Positions 10,449-22,312 of a stretch of 64,000 bases of DNA are shown in pieces (positions within the stretch are counted from its first letter, which is position 1; every line of letters starts with the position of its first letter). This DNA is from Atkinsonella hypoxylon (taxonomy: Eukaryota; Ascomycota; Sordariomycetes; Hypocreales; Clavicipitaceae): contig JFHB01000124.1 of the NCBI GenBank assembly GCA_000729835.1, positions 1 through 64,000 of the forward strand, in the 5' to 3' direction. The notes beneath the pieces are model-generated. The model ran no database searches, was not told where the DNA came from, and saw only the letters and a list, made by a program, of their open reading frames with translations. The position numbers and the translations under genes were made by a program.

Positions 10449-11016
10449 CAGCTAGTTGTTGCTTTAGTGCTTTTTGAACTTTTTGCGTCTTACCTTGCTT
10501 GGCAGGGTAAAAGGCTGGCGGAAGCAGAAAGTAGCAACCTGTTTTGTATTTTTGCATCAAAAAGCCCTGCTTACTCTTTCTCACTACAGGTTTTCCAGTC
10601 AGCAACTCGAGGTCGATGAGAGTGACCTCAGCCAACCAAGGTAGATCTTCCAACATCATATACGCAATAATAGACACACAAGTCACGCATTTTTAGAAAA
10701 CGAGGTTTTTGAGTGCTAGCTAGCAAGTCGTCATGTGTCGATCATTAAGGCAGCCGGCTGACTGTATATTCATCCGCCGCCGGAACCAGCAGAGTATCCC
10801 CTTTTCCAAGCGTATAATGAGCCAGAATGTTCTTGTTGCGAAGGGTATCCATACCACCTCAGGAGGTGCACGTCCTTCAGTTGAGCTACTTGCGCCAACT
10901 CTTGCCCATTGTGACATGTTCAAATACTTACATACTTACAGGCTGTAGGTACATAGATGACGATGCCTGCCGGCACGAAAGAGATACACTAGCCACAACC
11001 ACCACAGCAGATTCGC

Positions 11017-11050
11017 AGCCAGCCAGAGCCAGAGCCAGAGCCAGAGCCAA
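11017..11050 (+). repeat. AGAGCC hexanucleotide minisatellite
   Basis: A short tandem array of AGAGCC/CAGAGC units within the 5' intergenic region of the tannase-family gene. No function is evident. Confidence 0.8.
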
Positions 11051-11543
11051 TGAAGCTTGAATATCCGAGGAGAAGAATGTCGCATCGAATTATCCAGTGC
11101 TATACGTAGCAGAATGACGCCAGCATTATTGGCAAAGTCCATGCGCTGATGATGGATGACGCGAGCGCCGCCATTGCCCCCGGCTCTAGTGACCGGCAAC
11201 AAAAGCGCGGGATGGTATAGCCCAACTTTAGGGTTAAGCAACACAATTGCAGCAGCTTCAGCGTGACTGGGAAATCTCTTTTATCCAATATGCGGCTAAA
11301 ATTGGATGCTTGCTGTGAGCCGGCCACTCATCTCCGTAGACCGCAGAGCCTCGCTTCGGGATACAGTGCAACCTCAGCCAGGTTCGAGATCGGGGTAACT
11401 ATGCATCATCTGAGGCAATTCGGAGTTTTGAATGCCGGAGGCCAAATCTCACGTTCATGACCGAACAAGCAAGGCAACGTTGCTGCGAAAATCAACTGCT
11501 ATAGCTTTTGCCTTGTTGTGCAGCTGCGGTGTCACTTCTCACC

Positions 11544-13115
11544 ATGTTCATGTCAGGCCTCGCTCTCTTGGCCTTTGGGCAGGCTGTCCTGGCGGAAGAC
11601 TCCAACTCGGCCGGACCAAACGTCAGTCTCTGCTCCTCCCTGCCACAGAAGCTCAAGATTGACCATGGCGAAATCCACTTCGCCTCTCGAGTCAGAGCCG
11701 GAACCACTCTCGAGTTCCCGCCGAGCAGCTGCGGCCTCGCACCGCAGGTCGTCGACACCGAGATATGCCGCGTTGCCATGACCGTCATCACCGGCCCTAC
11801 CAGCAATGTCAGCCTCGAAGCCTGGCTGCCTGACAAATGGACTGGTCGACTGATGGTTGTCGGCAATGGCGGGCTAGACGGGTGCATTCACTATGCGGAC
11901 ATGAATTATGCATCTTCCATGGGCTTCGCGGCCGTGGGAACGAATAACGGTCATGATGGATCTGGTAAAGCCTTTGGCGGGAATCCCGGCGTGGTGGCCG
12001 ACTTTGTCTATCGCGCGATCCATACGGCGGCATCGGTGGTCAAGTCGGTCAGCACGACATACTACAACAGGCCTCATACGAAATCTTACTATATGGGCTG
12101 CTCGACCGGTGGAAGACAGGGCTTCAAGGAAGCGCAGTCGTTCCCGGAGGACTTTGACGGCATTCTCGCCGGTGCGCCGGCCATCGACTTCAACTCCCTG
12201 GCGTACTGGAGCGGGAATTTCTACAGACTGGTTGGCGCGCCGGGGAATGCTACCTTTCTCACATCTTGTCAGTGGAACCTGGTGTACGCAGATATACTCA
12301 AACAGTGTGACCTCTTAGACGGCGTGCAAGACGGCATCATCGAAGATCCCACGCTCTGTCAGTACCGTCCCGAATCCCTCATCTGCGTCCCGGGGCAAAG
12401 CAACTGCCTCACTGCAACCCAGGCCTCGACCGTCCGATCCGTCTTCGCGCCCTTGTACGGACCGGACGGCCAGCTGGTCTATCCTCCCCTGCAACCAGGA
12501 GCAAACTCGACGTCCCCCTATTTCCAAGGCATCCCCTTCGGCTACAGCATGCAGTGGTTCCGACACGCCATCTACAACGACCCAGACTGGAACCCAGCCA
12601 CCTTGAGCCTGACAGACTGGGTGGCGGCCCAGAAGCTGAACCCCTTCCACGCAGATACATGGGAAGGAGACCTGTCCCGGTTCCAGAAGAGAGGCGGCAA
12701 ATTGCTGCACTACCACGGCCTGCACGACGCCGTCATCAGCAGCGCCAACTCCATCCGCTACTACGACCATGTGTCAAAGGCCATGGAACTCCCGTCAGAG
12801 AAGCTGGATGAGTTTTATAGATTCTTCCGCATCTCCGGGATGGACCATTGCATCGGCGGCGCCGGCGCCAGTTTCATAGGCAATACCAACGCCACGTTGG
12901 CTGGCTATGCTGCCGAGGATAATGTTGTCCTTGCGCTCGTGAGGTGGGTGGAAGAGGGCATTGCGCCTGATTGCATCCGGGGAACCAGATTCGCGAACGG
13001 GCCATGGTCCGAGGGGGGAATTGTCATGCAGCGAGACCATTGCAGGTATCCTTTGCGTAACACGTGGGACCGACATGGAGATCCGAGTCTGCCACAGAGT
13101 TGGAACTGCCTGTAA
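11544..13115 (+). CDS. tannase / feruloyl esterase family secreted esterase
   Basis: Intronless, 523 aa from the ATG at 11544 (context ACCATG), which gives a clean signal peptide (MFMSGLALLAFGQAVLA, then EDSN). An upstream extension of this frame to 11508 has only a TTG start. Family hallmarks: the nucleophile motif GCSTGGRQG (Ser about 187), HGLHDAVIS (Asp about 395) and GMDHC (His about 435). The cysteines next to the Ser and His can form the disulphide typical of this family, and CDLLDGVQDGIIEDP is the calcium-binding stretch. Enzymes of this group split ester bonds of ferulic acid in xylan or of gallic acid in tannins, outside the cell. Which substrate applies here is not decidable by eye; FaeB-like proteins are closest in my memory. 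The gene is complete, with several NxT/S glycosylation sites. Confidence 0.92.
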   Translation: MFMSGLALLAFGQAVLAEDSNSAGPNVSLCSSLPQKLKIDHGEIHFASRVRAGTTLEFPPSSCGLAPQVVDTEICRVAMTVITGPTSNVSLEAWLPDKWTGRLMVVGNGGLDGCIHYADMNYASSMGFAAVGTNNGHDGSGKAFGGNPGVVADFVYRAIHTAASVVKSVSTTYYNRPHTKSYYMGCSTGGRQGFKEAQSFPEDFDGILAGAPAIDFNSLAYWSGNFYRLVGAPGNATFLTSCQWNLVYADILKQCDLLDGVQDGIIEDPTLCQYRPESLICVPGQSNCLTATQASTVRSVFAPLYGPDGQLVYPPLQPGANSTSPYFQGIPFGYSMQWFRHAIYNDPDWNPATLSLTDWVAAQKLNPFHADTWEGDLSRFQKRGGKLLHYHGLHDAVISSANSIRYYDHVSKAMELPSEKLDEFYRFFRISGMDHCIGGAGASFIGNTNATLAGYAAEDNVVLALVRWVEEGIAPDCIRGTRFANGPWSEGGIVMQRDHCRYPLRNTWDRHGDPSLPQSWNCL

Positions 13116-13251
13116 AGAAAGGATATCAATATAGCTCGTCAATATGGGATGATTCCAGGGTTTTAAATACATACTCATGGAAAGATGAATGGAAAGTCCC
13201 GTCCGGTGGGGCCATCTCTGGATAATCTATCACAGAGAGAAACGGTACTTT

Positions 13252-14114
13252 CTAGTTCATTGATTGTTTGCTATGCTGCGGAACTTGGGACAGAAACGGA
13301 TGATCAAGGAGTTGAGCTGCATGACTTCGTCTCGAAGGCTCAGTTATCACCATCTTCCGTATGAAATCAAGCAAGACCTCACCCTCCGGATCGTCTATAG
13401 GTCTACGAGTCTCCCGGGCTTCATCTGCATCCAACATTGGCGGTCCTGAATTACTCTGCGTACTCTCACGGTACTTCGCCAAGTTCCAATACTTGCACAA
13501 GTCTCCTGGTGGCGCTCCATCCAGCCGCAATGCTTGGTAGAACTGATAATCAACATCACCTTCTACCCAAAGAAGCTGGCATCCAGTACCGATCCCGTAT
13601 GCCTGTCCAATTCATTCAATATACGAATAAGCTTCAAGGTTCGCTGGAAGGACTTGCTATACACCCAATTGCCCACATGTCTGCTTCTAGGCTCCAGACA
13701 GATCCCATTTTTCCCGGCAGATAAATCATGCATGGACACCTCAGGCGGTCGAACTGTGGGAGGGGGAAAGCCTGGTAGTCCTCCGTCGATTTTATCTACC
13801 CAACATGCTATTGTAGACTCGGTCAGTAAAGTTAGAGAACATAGGGGTTGATTCGATGACTTGCCTCTTCCAAAATCGATAACCTTGAGACAGAATTCCT
13901 CACTCAAGGGAAAGCAATTCCTGTCCCGCATAAAAGACGCTAAGGAGACTGTTTCGGCAATATAGCTCGGTACTGAGTCTCTTGGAAACGAAGGGTCACG
14001 CGGTACTACTGGTGTCATAAGGGGATCTGCAAAGCAGTCTGCAATCGCCTCTAGAAAACATACCCTAGGACATCCGTAGAGGGACGCAAAAAGACAACCG
14101 ACTCCTGGGCGCAT
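13252..14114 (-). pseudogene. SRPK-like protein kinase, broken
   Basis: Minus-strand pieces in kinase order: FCLKVIDFGR (subdomain VII DFG) near 13880, FPPPTVRPPEV (the APE-like segment), ADMWAIGCI (subdomain IX) near 13655-13680, and finally LLDFIRKMV..EPSRRSHAAQLLDHPFL (subdomain XI) near 13290-13350. Between DFG and PPEV a GC-AG intron (GCAAGT...CTGAC...ATAG, about 13805-13866) appears to join the frame. A one-base shift near 13705 separates PPEV from ADMWAIGC, and the stop TAG near 13560 divides the remainder. No N-lobe is recognisable upstream, so the ATP-binding part is lost. The pattern of LRPPE and DMWAIGC resembles fungal SRPK relatives. Non-functional on this reading. It lies tail-to-tail with the esterase gene. 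Confidence 0.7.
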
Positions 14115-14512
14115 GAAGTCGCGGCTTCCCCAAGTCCAAAGTCCAGATCAACCTCATTTAGAAGAAAACTTTACGTGTCAATCTCAATATCCATAGGTGA
14201 ACAGAAGAAAGTGCTAGAGGAATAGTACTGAGATATATAAAGCTTGTTTCGAAAATAATTCTGAAAGTGCAGAGATATTGTTCTCAAACTCCGTGGGGAA
14301 GCTCTCATGGAGGTCCTGGCTACTTGTCCAAGAGCTCTCAAGGGGTCAATTCATAATTGATGATAGAATGGTTCAAAGATAATTAACTACTATCATTACT
14401 TACCAAGAGAAAAGATGAATCCCTCCTACCAAAGAAGATCTGGGGCCTCCCTTTTGCGACATCGCCACGTCACAATTATTATCATTAGTAAATGTGCGGT
14501 TAGTACTCCGTA

Positions 14513-14578
14513 GACCCCCCCCTCCCCTCCCTCTCCCCCTCTCCCCACCCAGCCCCTATACACACACCACACACGCCA
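14513..14578 (+). repeat. C/T-rich low-complexity tract
   Basis: A polypyrimidine run of C5-8 and CT units passing into CACACA. It lies just after one copy of the TACTCCGTA word. No gene. Confidence 0.7.
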
Positions 14579-15441
14579 TCGTGGCGCGCGCTCCTACTAT
14601 AATCCGAGCCCCTGGCTTAACCTAACCCCAGCCTTTCTTTTTACACTCGAGACGACGGTTGAACACTGAGCAGTGCCAGCTGAACCACAAAAGCTTACCC
14701 AGAACGGTATCCAAGGATGGCTTGAGCTGAAAACAACACCAGCTACAAGTGCGCTGTTGCTAGTGGCAAGAAGCATCCCGCGACCACGCGCTGCGTCCCA
14801 ACCCCTCTCGGAAACTCTTCGATTCAGGAACTGGTGTCCAAAAGCTGGAATTTGACGCGTCAATCCGAATCAGCGCCGTGTGGGCTCCTGCAACCGAGCT
14901 TCCATGTTATTTGCACATCTGTCTCCATGTTCAGTTGAGATGAACTGCTCGAAATGACCTGCAAAATACGGATAAACCGCCCGAGGATGCGCATAATCCC
15001 ATTTCGGAGAACGGTTGTGCTCGAAAGATGCCGGCAACCATGGACAGCCTCGTCCTGGCTCCGTCACATCCACATCCGCTCAAAAGCCAGGGAGAACATC
15101 GTCGCTGTCTTGCACATTCACCTCTGAAACTTACATGCCGCCCTCCACAAGAGAGTTTGACGCCAGATACCACCTTCTCCACGACACGAGCCAAGGTTCT
15201 GCCCGCAACACCACACAGCAACTGAATGCGTAAACTAAGCCCGATGAGTCCTGCCCACACTCCCCCTCCAAAAATTCAACAAGCTTTCCTCAAGTTCTCA
15301 GCAAGATGGATGAATAAATCCCCATGAAGCCTGCTCGTTCTCATCGTGTATATGTTGCGATCGCGTCCGTCTGCCCATTCCTACCGACTGAGCAAAGAAG
15401 ATATACCCATCTCCCTGGTAGCACCTCTATCCGCGATTCCA

Positions 15442-16533
15442 ATGGCGCTTACAGACAAGCTTCGCGCCGTCTTCAACAAAGACAATACGACGCCGCAGCC
15501 GACTCAGCGCCTGCACATGCTCCGCGATGCCCTTCGTAACAACCTGATTGTTATATTCGGCGAATTCTGCGGAACTTTCATGTTCCTCTTCCTCTCGTTC
15601 ATCGGCGCCCAGACTGCCATCAACAACAATGATCCCAAGAACCCAGGAGCAGTGCTTGCTCCCTACAGTCTCTTGTATATTGCCAGCGCGTTTGGAATGG
15701 CGGTCACTGTCAATGTGTGGATCTTTTACCGTGTCACGGGTGGCATGTTTAACCCTGCTGTATGTGCTCCTTCTGCATATTGATGTGTCATTTCGATGCT
15801 GTGTTTATCCCCTGAGCTCAAGGATGATGCTGAGCTTTCCAATCTCGCCCAGGTCACGCTAGGGCTCATGCTCGTCGGTGCCGTCAAGCCCTTCCGAGCA
15901 TTGATGATCTTTCCCACGCAGATTGTCGCCGGCATCTGTGCGGCGGCGGTCGTCGATGCTATTATCCCGGGCCCTCTGACCGTTGCCAACTCGCTCAGTG
16001 ACGGGACCAACCAGGCGCAGGGTCTCTTCCTGGAAATGTTCATGACGGCGCAACTGGTGCTGACCGTCTACTTCCTCGCTGTTGAGAAGCACCGCGCCAC
16101 GTTCCTGGCCCCCATTGGCATCGGCATCTCCGTCTTCATCGCCCACATCGTAGGCGTCAACTACACTGGCACGAGCATCAATCCGGCTCGTTCCTTTGGA
16201 CCTGCTGTCATTCAAGGGTTCGTCGGCTACCACTGGATCTACTGGCTCGGTCCCTTCCTGGGCGCTGTTCTCTCCTTCGCCGTCTACTCCACCTTCAAGT
16301 GGCTCGAATACAAAAGCGCCAACCCCGGGCAGGACAACGATGATCTCGAAAAGGGCCAGCTCATCCCCGCCCCCGTCCCTGCTTCTGTCCACGGGAAAGT
16401 CCACGGCAGTATCAACAGCAGTATCAACAGCGTGGCTCACAGTGAGGCAAGCGACTACCCATTGCAGGCCCATCCTGTGATCAAGAAAGCCCAGCAGGAG
16501 GCTGTCCTGCCTGCTGCAATTCCCTCAGCTTAA
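15442..16533 (+). CDS. aquaporin / aquaglyceroporin (MIP family)
   Basis: Exons 15442-15759 and 15853-16533 (intron GTATGT...CCCAG, phase 0) encode 332 aa. The first NPA box (FNPA|VTLGL) is completed across the splice junction at about residues 104-106, and the second is INPARS at about 216-218. Six hydrophobic helices follow the MIP pattern, including GEFCGTFMFLFLSF in helix 1. A long hydrophilic C-terminal tail carries an SIN/SVH repeat. The protein forms a membrane channel for water and possibly glycerol. The Arg of the selectivity filter (NPAR) is present. The ATG at 15442 is preferred, since it starts about 40 residues before helix 1. The frame is open further upstream from 15346 but adds no family-like residues. 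Confidence 0.93.
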
Positions 16534-19500
16534 CCAGGAACTTCTAGCATCCGAAACATCTGCAACATTAAAAGTGTCAACTTTTTCCAGTTACGAAAGT
16601 TGCTTTAGTAGAAAGTGACAATTGGGAAGCAAAGTCGCGGGGCCATCGTAGCGAAGCACTAAAAGGTGGTGAGGGCTAAGGCGGTATATAAATGACTGTG
16701 TATATCATGTCAGTAGTACTATTCATACAAGTCGGCTAGATGGCCAACCACAAGAAATATTCAGAATCATTTTTGTCCCACTATAACAATATACGTACTG
16801 TGCAAATATAATGCAATTCGCTGTTGTCGTTTCACCGGCGAGTCGGTCTACCCTATGGTAACTCTGTACTGTTTTTCATTTGTAGATCTGTTATCACATA
16901 AGAAATGAAAGAAGTACAATAAATGACATAAACTAACTATACAATAACTACATTAAATCCTTTCGTCAGTGGTTAGTGACAAGGTCCACTCCTTGAACCA
17001 GCCTGTCGAGCCTCAGAAGATGACATATATTTGCATGATCACAGTTGCAGTTGCGTTCAAGAATTTGCATCTTGAGAGAAAATCGTATCATTCAGAGACT
17101 CAAGCGTACTGCGCAATCGGCGATTTGTATCTTCTATTTCATTCCTATAACTCAAGTTGAGCGATTTTATTGCGCTTGCGTGCTCGAAACGTATTGGATC
17201 CCACGCGGCTTCGCTCCTGGTAGCCGTCCGCTCTGTCGCTGGCGTTATCCTTCGTCAACAGTTTGTCGCTCGAGAACGACTCTGATCGACATATGCAAGT
17301 AGGCCTCAAGGAGAAAGTTTCAGGTTCCCCGCCTTTGACGCAGCATAACTTGGAATATCGTCTTAGTGTAAAACTATGTGTCTCTCTCTGAAGGAGCTCG
17401 AGAAGGTGAAGGATAATACTGGTGACTCTTCATCAGGTGATGTGAGCAGTAGTGCTTGTGCGCTATTCATATATTTTGAATCATTTGTGGCCATTCAGTG
17501 TACAGTTTTTCGCATTGAGAACATGGTGGCTGATTCTGAAATGTATTTAAGGCCGGACTGCAGGGTTGTGCGTGATTATACCATGGATCGACATGCCAAA
17601 AGTGAATAACCTGGAGTTTCGTCCAGGAAAAGGCCCATGCTATGCCATTTTATGGGCGTAGATAGCATAAATTTGAACCGGTTTATATGCGGATGATCTT
17701 GTGTATAGTCCAATGAAGCATAAATACTATGTACTCATCTCCGTGAGAGAGTATTTTATAAGCGCTTTCACAAACACTTGCATAACGAGGGAAGAAAGTG
17801 GTGGGTCCACAAACGCCCGTTGTTGATGTTTCTCGCGCGGTCGAGTCGTCTTCTAATCTAGAGCATGTGACCCCATGGCGTAAGCCTTTATTCTGGTCTC
17901 CACGATGGAACTTCGTCCAGAATTTAGCACTTTTCCGAATTTGATGTTGTGTCAGTGATCGTGATGATGATTGTTGTTGTGGCGCCTGGTAGCGGTGACA
18001 TAACAGGCTTGCCAACGCTGACTGGGCAATTGACTTGTGATAAAGGAGAAGGCAGATCATTTAGTTTCACTAAAATGAGCTCATAAGCGTTTCATAATGG
18101 CCGGAGACTAGGCCAGCCTCATGCTCGCGATGCTCACTGCACGACGGTTGGGACCTTGGAAAAGCCACCTTGGGTCATGCAGGCTTTAGCCCGTCGGACA
18201 CACTGCCACGTTGCTATACTTCTCTCATCCGTTATGGTACTTCCCCGCCAGCGAAGGACATCCTCGCTTCGAACCACCATCAACAAAAATTGTACCCTCA
18301 AGTGTATCCTTACCAGAACGCGGAAATTCTCTACGAATGCGAAGATCTGGTCTCGAGAGTCCTTGGAAAGATCCTTTCAGGGCGCATCACTTCGTGTAGT
18401 CAAAGGAACTGTATGGCGTCTAGGGTTCTCACACCCAAGCTCTCCGTAAATTCGCCGCTCATTTGGTGTTGATTGGGGCTTATGCTGGACCAATGATGTC
18501 AATACGCAGCTAGCCTATACTTGAAATTGACGGACTTAGCAGCATTTTTGTCACATGAGCCTGATAGATGTTTCACGGGAAAGATGATAGAGTCGAGATA
18601 GCACGGCCAGCACCAATGCCACCTTGAAGGGCATAGGAGCGTGTTTGGATGGATGAAGCGACAGAATGAGGCTCCTTTCCTTTCGGCTTAGAGCCACGTC
18701 TGCCATTGTGCCATGAGGCCAGACTCGGTCCAAGAAAAGGGACGGCGGGGTTGCGAGGTTGTTTGTCTTGTTTGTCTTGGGAGAAACGCCAGGTGTTACG
18801 CTCGAAGGGTCGAAGAGAGAGCCACGAGCCATTCCATCTTGGGTGCTCCTTCCTTGCCGGTCTAAAATAATAGCACTAGACCTATCCCGAACACCGAGAT
18901 TCCGCCCAGCTTTTGCGCTCCACTTCATATGCAACATCGAGATATTCCGTACATTCGGAAAGCTTTATGCTCGCCAGGCAAGGCGGTAGCTTGATAACCG
19001 CCAGCCATCAGATGCCAGCCTGAGTGGAACATTCCGATCCACCGATCCATCAACACACATTGATATACAAGCACAATCCAAAATGTTAAACTAGCCGAGG
19101 CGCTGCATTTCCCAAATATTGGCCTGGTTTCACTCAGAATGCCGAACTCTTTGCGAGATACGTCCTTAGAAAAGTGGATATCAGCTGACGGATGGCATGT
19201 CGAAAAGAGGAGAACGGGCAGCAACAGGAGGTCCAATGTATGACTGCAGGACGAGATGGGCATGGATACGCATCAAGATCAAGACTCGGGCTTGAGGGGA
19301 ACTAGGTATTTAATGCATGGCTACGTGCGGGCAACCATCTTAAAGGTACTCTCCCCAGTTCATCCCAGCGCCTTTTGATGGAGATAAATACCCAGCCGCG
19401 TCTCAGACTCTACAAATTCCATGACACAAAGTCTCCTCCTTTGCTAGACACTAATCCGACTCAGGGAGCTTGGTCTCGACGAAGATTATTGCAATCCGCT

Positions 19501-19593
19501 TCTGTCGATCCTGCTTGCTGCAGATGTCAGAACCAGCACTTATACTGCCAAATTAACTTGAGAAATTATTGAATTAGTACACAATCTATCACA
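16534..19593. other. gene-poor stretch
   Basis: No gene can be supported. The 3' side of the aquaporin is AT-rich. Short open frames on both strands at 17.0-18.5 kb and 18.5-19.3 kb show no family motif or consistent splice structure. The last few hundred bases are the formate dehydrogenase promoter, with a pyrimidine-rich leader near 19590-19630. Confidence 0.5.
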
Positions 19594-21414
19594 ATGGTAT
19601 TTTTCCGCCCTGTCTCTCGCTCTCTCCCTATGGCTTCCCAGGCCTTGTTCTCGACTTGTTCCACAGCCTCAGCTCGTTTTCTCTCGCTCCGAGCTCCCAG
19701 CTTGACAAGCAAGCGGATTTGTTATGGACATGTTGCCGGGCTTCGCCTCTCGCCGTCATCAATACGTGCACTGACAACCGCGCATGAAAAGGTCAAAGTT
19801 CTTGCGGTTCTCTACGACGGTGGCCAACATGCCAAGGACGTAAGTAGCAAACTATTGCCATAATATTCTCATAACTTGCACACTTTTCTTCGGGCAGCTG
19901 GTGTGGATAAGGCAAGCAAGCGCCCATGCCTTGACCGAATCGAAGCTTTCGAAAAGCAAGGCATAGATCGGCAGCTTGATGACCTACTTCTCGTCTGGAA
20001 TCTGCCTTCGTAAGCTTCTGGTCCCCGCAGCTTCCGCATTCAGGCCTGTTTCGGTCGGGCGGGGAAGTGCACGATGCGGGGACAACAATTGCGACTTTGT
20101 CCTACACCTGATGATTGGGGGCCAAGCTGAAATAAGAACTGCGCTAATGTGGCTACCGGCTTTGTCTCGGTGTTCAGGTCCCTGGACTGCTCGGTACCAC
20201 GGAGAATGAGCTCGGCCTCCGAAAATGGCTCGAGGACCAGGGCCACACTCTAATCACTACTTCAGACAAGGATGGTCCCGACTCTACGTTCGAAAAGGAG
20301 CTCGTCGATGCCGAAGTCATCATCACAACCCCGTAAGCAGTGAGCAGCGCATCAGCGCATCGAAGAAAGAGACAGTTGCTAACGTGACTGACTAAAAGCT
20401 TTCACCCTGGTTACTTGGATGCGAGGCTTCTCGCCAAGGCTAAGAAGCTCAAGCTTGCCATCACAGCTGGTATCGGTTCTGATCACGTTGATCTCAATGC
20501 CGCGAACAAGACAAACGGCGGTATCACCGTGGCCGAGGTCACTGGCAGCAATGTCGTTTCCGTTGCTGAGCACGTCGTCATGACCATCTTGATCTTGATC
20601 CGCAACTTTGTTCCCGCCCATGAGCAAGTCGAGCGCGGCGACTGGGACGTTGCCGCTGTTGCCAAGCAAGAATATGATCTTGAGAACAAGGTCGTCGGTA
20701 CGGTTGGTGTCGGCCGCATCGGTGAGCGTGTCTTACGTCGCCTCAAGGCTTTTGATTGCAAGGAGCTTTTGTACTTTGACTACCAGCCGCTCAGCGCGGA
20801 GAAACAAGCGGAAATCGGCTGCAGACGCGTTGAAACTCTAGACAAGCTGCTTGAGCAGTGTGATGTCGTCACCATCAACTGTCCTCTCCACGAAAAGACC
20901 AAGGATCTCTTCAATAAAGAGACGATTGCCAAGATGAAGAAGGGTGAGTATACAAAGCTCCAGACCCAATTACGTCCTCTATACCCTTTCTCTTCTTATA
21001 TACTTGGGTCTTGCACTTCTCGTCATTATCCATGTGCCCCATATAATGTCCGATATCTAACAAACAACAGGCTCGTATCTCATCAACACTGCTCGCGGAG
21101 CCATTGTAAACAAGGAGGACGTTGCAGCGGCGCTGAAGTCAGGTCATCTTGCCGGTTACGGCGGCGACGTGTGGTCCCGCCAGCCAGCAGAGCCTGACCA
21201 CCCGCTGCGCACGGCCAAGAACCCCTTCGGCGGCGGCAACGCGATGGTGCCCCATATGTCGGGAACCTCACTGGATGCTCAGAAGCGTTATGCCGACGGC
21301 ACGAAAGCCATTCTAAACAGCTATCTGACCGGCAAGCACGACTACCGCCCTGAAGATCTTATCGTGCACAAGGGCGACTATGCCACCAAGGCGTACGGTG
21401 AACGATCCAAGTAG
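19594..21414 (+). CDS. FDH: NAD-dependent formate dehydrogenase
   Basis: Exons 19594-19839, 20178-20332, 20399-20943 and 21071-21414 (phases agree) give 429 aa. The enzyme oxidises formate to CO2, reducing NAD+. Visible landmarks: [56 protein letters not shown], the NAD-binding [37 protein letters not shown], and [19 protein letters not shown] with the catalytic His. About 65 residues precede the conserved [11 protein letters not shown] start. They are rich in Ser, Arg and Ala with no acidic residue until the end, like a mitochondrial presequence. Where family members as I recall them have WFPQPAPKDHPLR, this has [13 protein letters not shown]. Intron 1, at 338 nt, is far longer than the others. 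Confidence 0.95.
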
Positions 21415-22312
21415 GATGTCTCTGTAATACTTCTCCAAGTGCCGTTTGCTAGGTCGGAAATGTGGAAAAGCAGCGCATGTTTTGGACCCAATAAATAAAT
21501 TCTATTTCCTAAAGGCTGTATGCTCCATTAAGCTCGGTTCGCATGTAGCAATATCTATGTAGCTGAAGACGTTCTTTGTCCAAACGGTAGACTCGCACCT
21601 ATCTTCATGCCATGTCATGCAAACAGTGATAGTGATGGCCTTGGCGTTGCGCCGAGCTATGCCACCTCATCGACGCAGCCATGCCATTGCAGCAATCAAG
21701 CTGCCGCTCATCAGCATTGCAGTTCGAGGTAGTAATTGCAGCCAGACGTAGTGTAGTCGAAGCTTGACTTACCGCTTATCTCCGCGACTGCCCAGATCGA
21801 CTCGCTAGATTCTAGGTCTTAAATAGACAACATTTAAGAAACTAGTATGCCATTGCACAGCACCATGTCAGATTTCACATCCGAAGAATGCAGGTGATAT
21901 ATGCTACGCCGCTTCCAACGCCATGGGATCTGTAGCTGTCGATAGCCTGACTGCCAAACGCACGGAGACAAATCTGCCTGTCTATTCGCAAACTGCGCGA
22001 TAAGGGATTCTGCGTTCCTCGATTGGAAGGGCCTACTCCGTGCCCTCATTACTACATATCCATTGCTATAAAATACAGCTGAACTCCGTATTGTGTTCCA
22101 AAAAAAACAAAAAAAAGACGCGTATTCCTGACACTTGAAGATGCAGCGACTGGGATATCGGTAAGACAACAGTCCTCGCGCAACGGCGCTACTCCAAAAC
22201 AAACTAATGAATAAAAAAAAAAAAAAAAAAACAAGAAAAAAACCATGTTGCATACGCCGCCCAGATGCTCATGTGAAATGATAATTTTTATTTTTGCCCC
22301 TTCAAATCTCGA

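Noticed and set aside
10375..10686. Minus-strand frame of 103 codons ending in an Arg/Gly-rich tail
   Set aside because: Its C-terminal end is the antisense of tRNA-Val, a known false-gene pattern, and the rest shows no family motif or ATG context.
15859..16473. 204-codon minus-strand frame
   Set aside because: Antisense of aquaporin exon 2; acidic and Val-rich as expected from the complement of membrane-helix codons.
18156..18472. Overlapping plus-strand frames with some protein-like look
   Set aside because: Three frames compete over the same DNA, none has motifs, and no consistent splice model was found.
20000..20177. Possible extra exon inside the 338-nt first intron of formate dehydrogenase
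   Set aside because: The family sequence is continuous from HAKD to VPGLL, so no residues are missing between exons 1 and 2.
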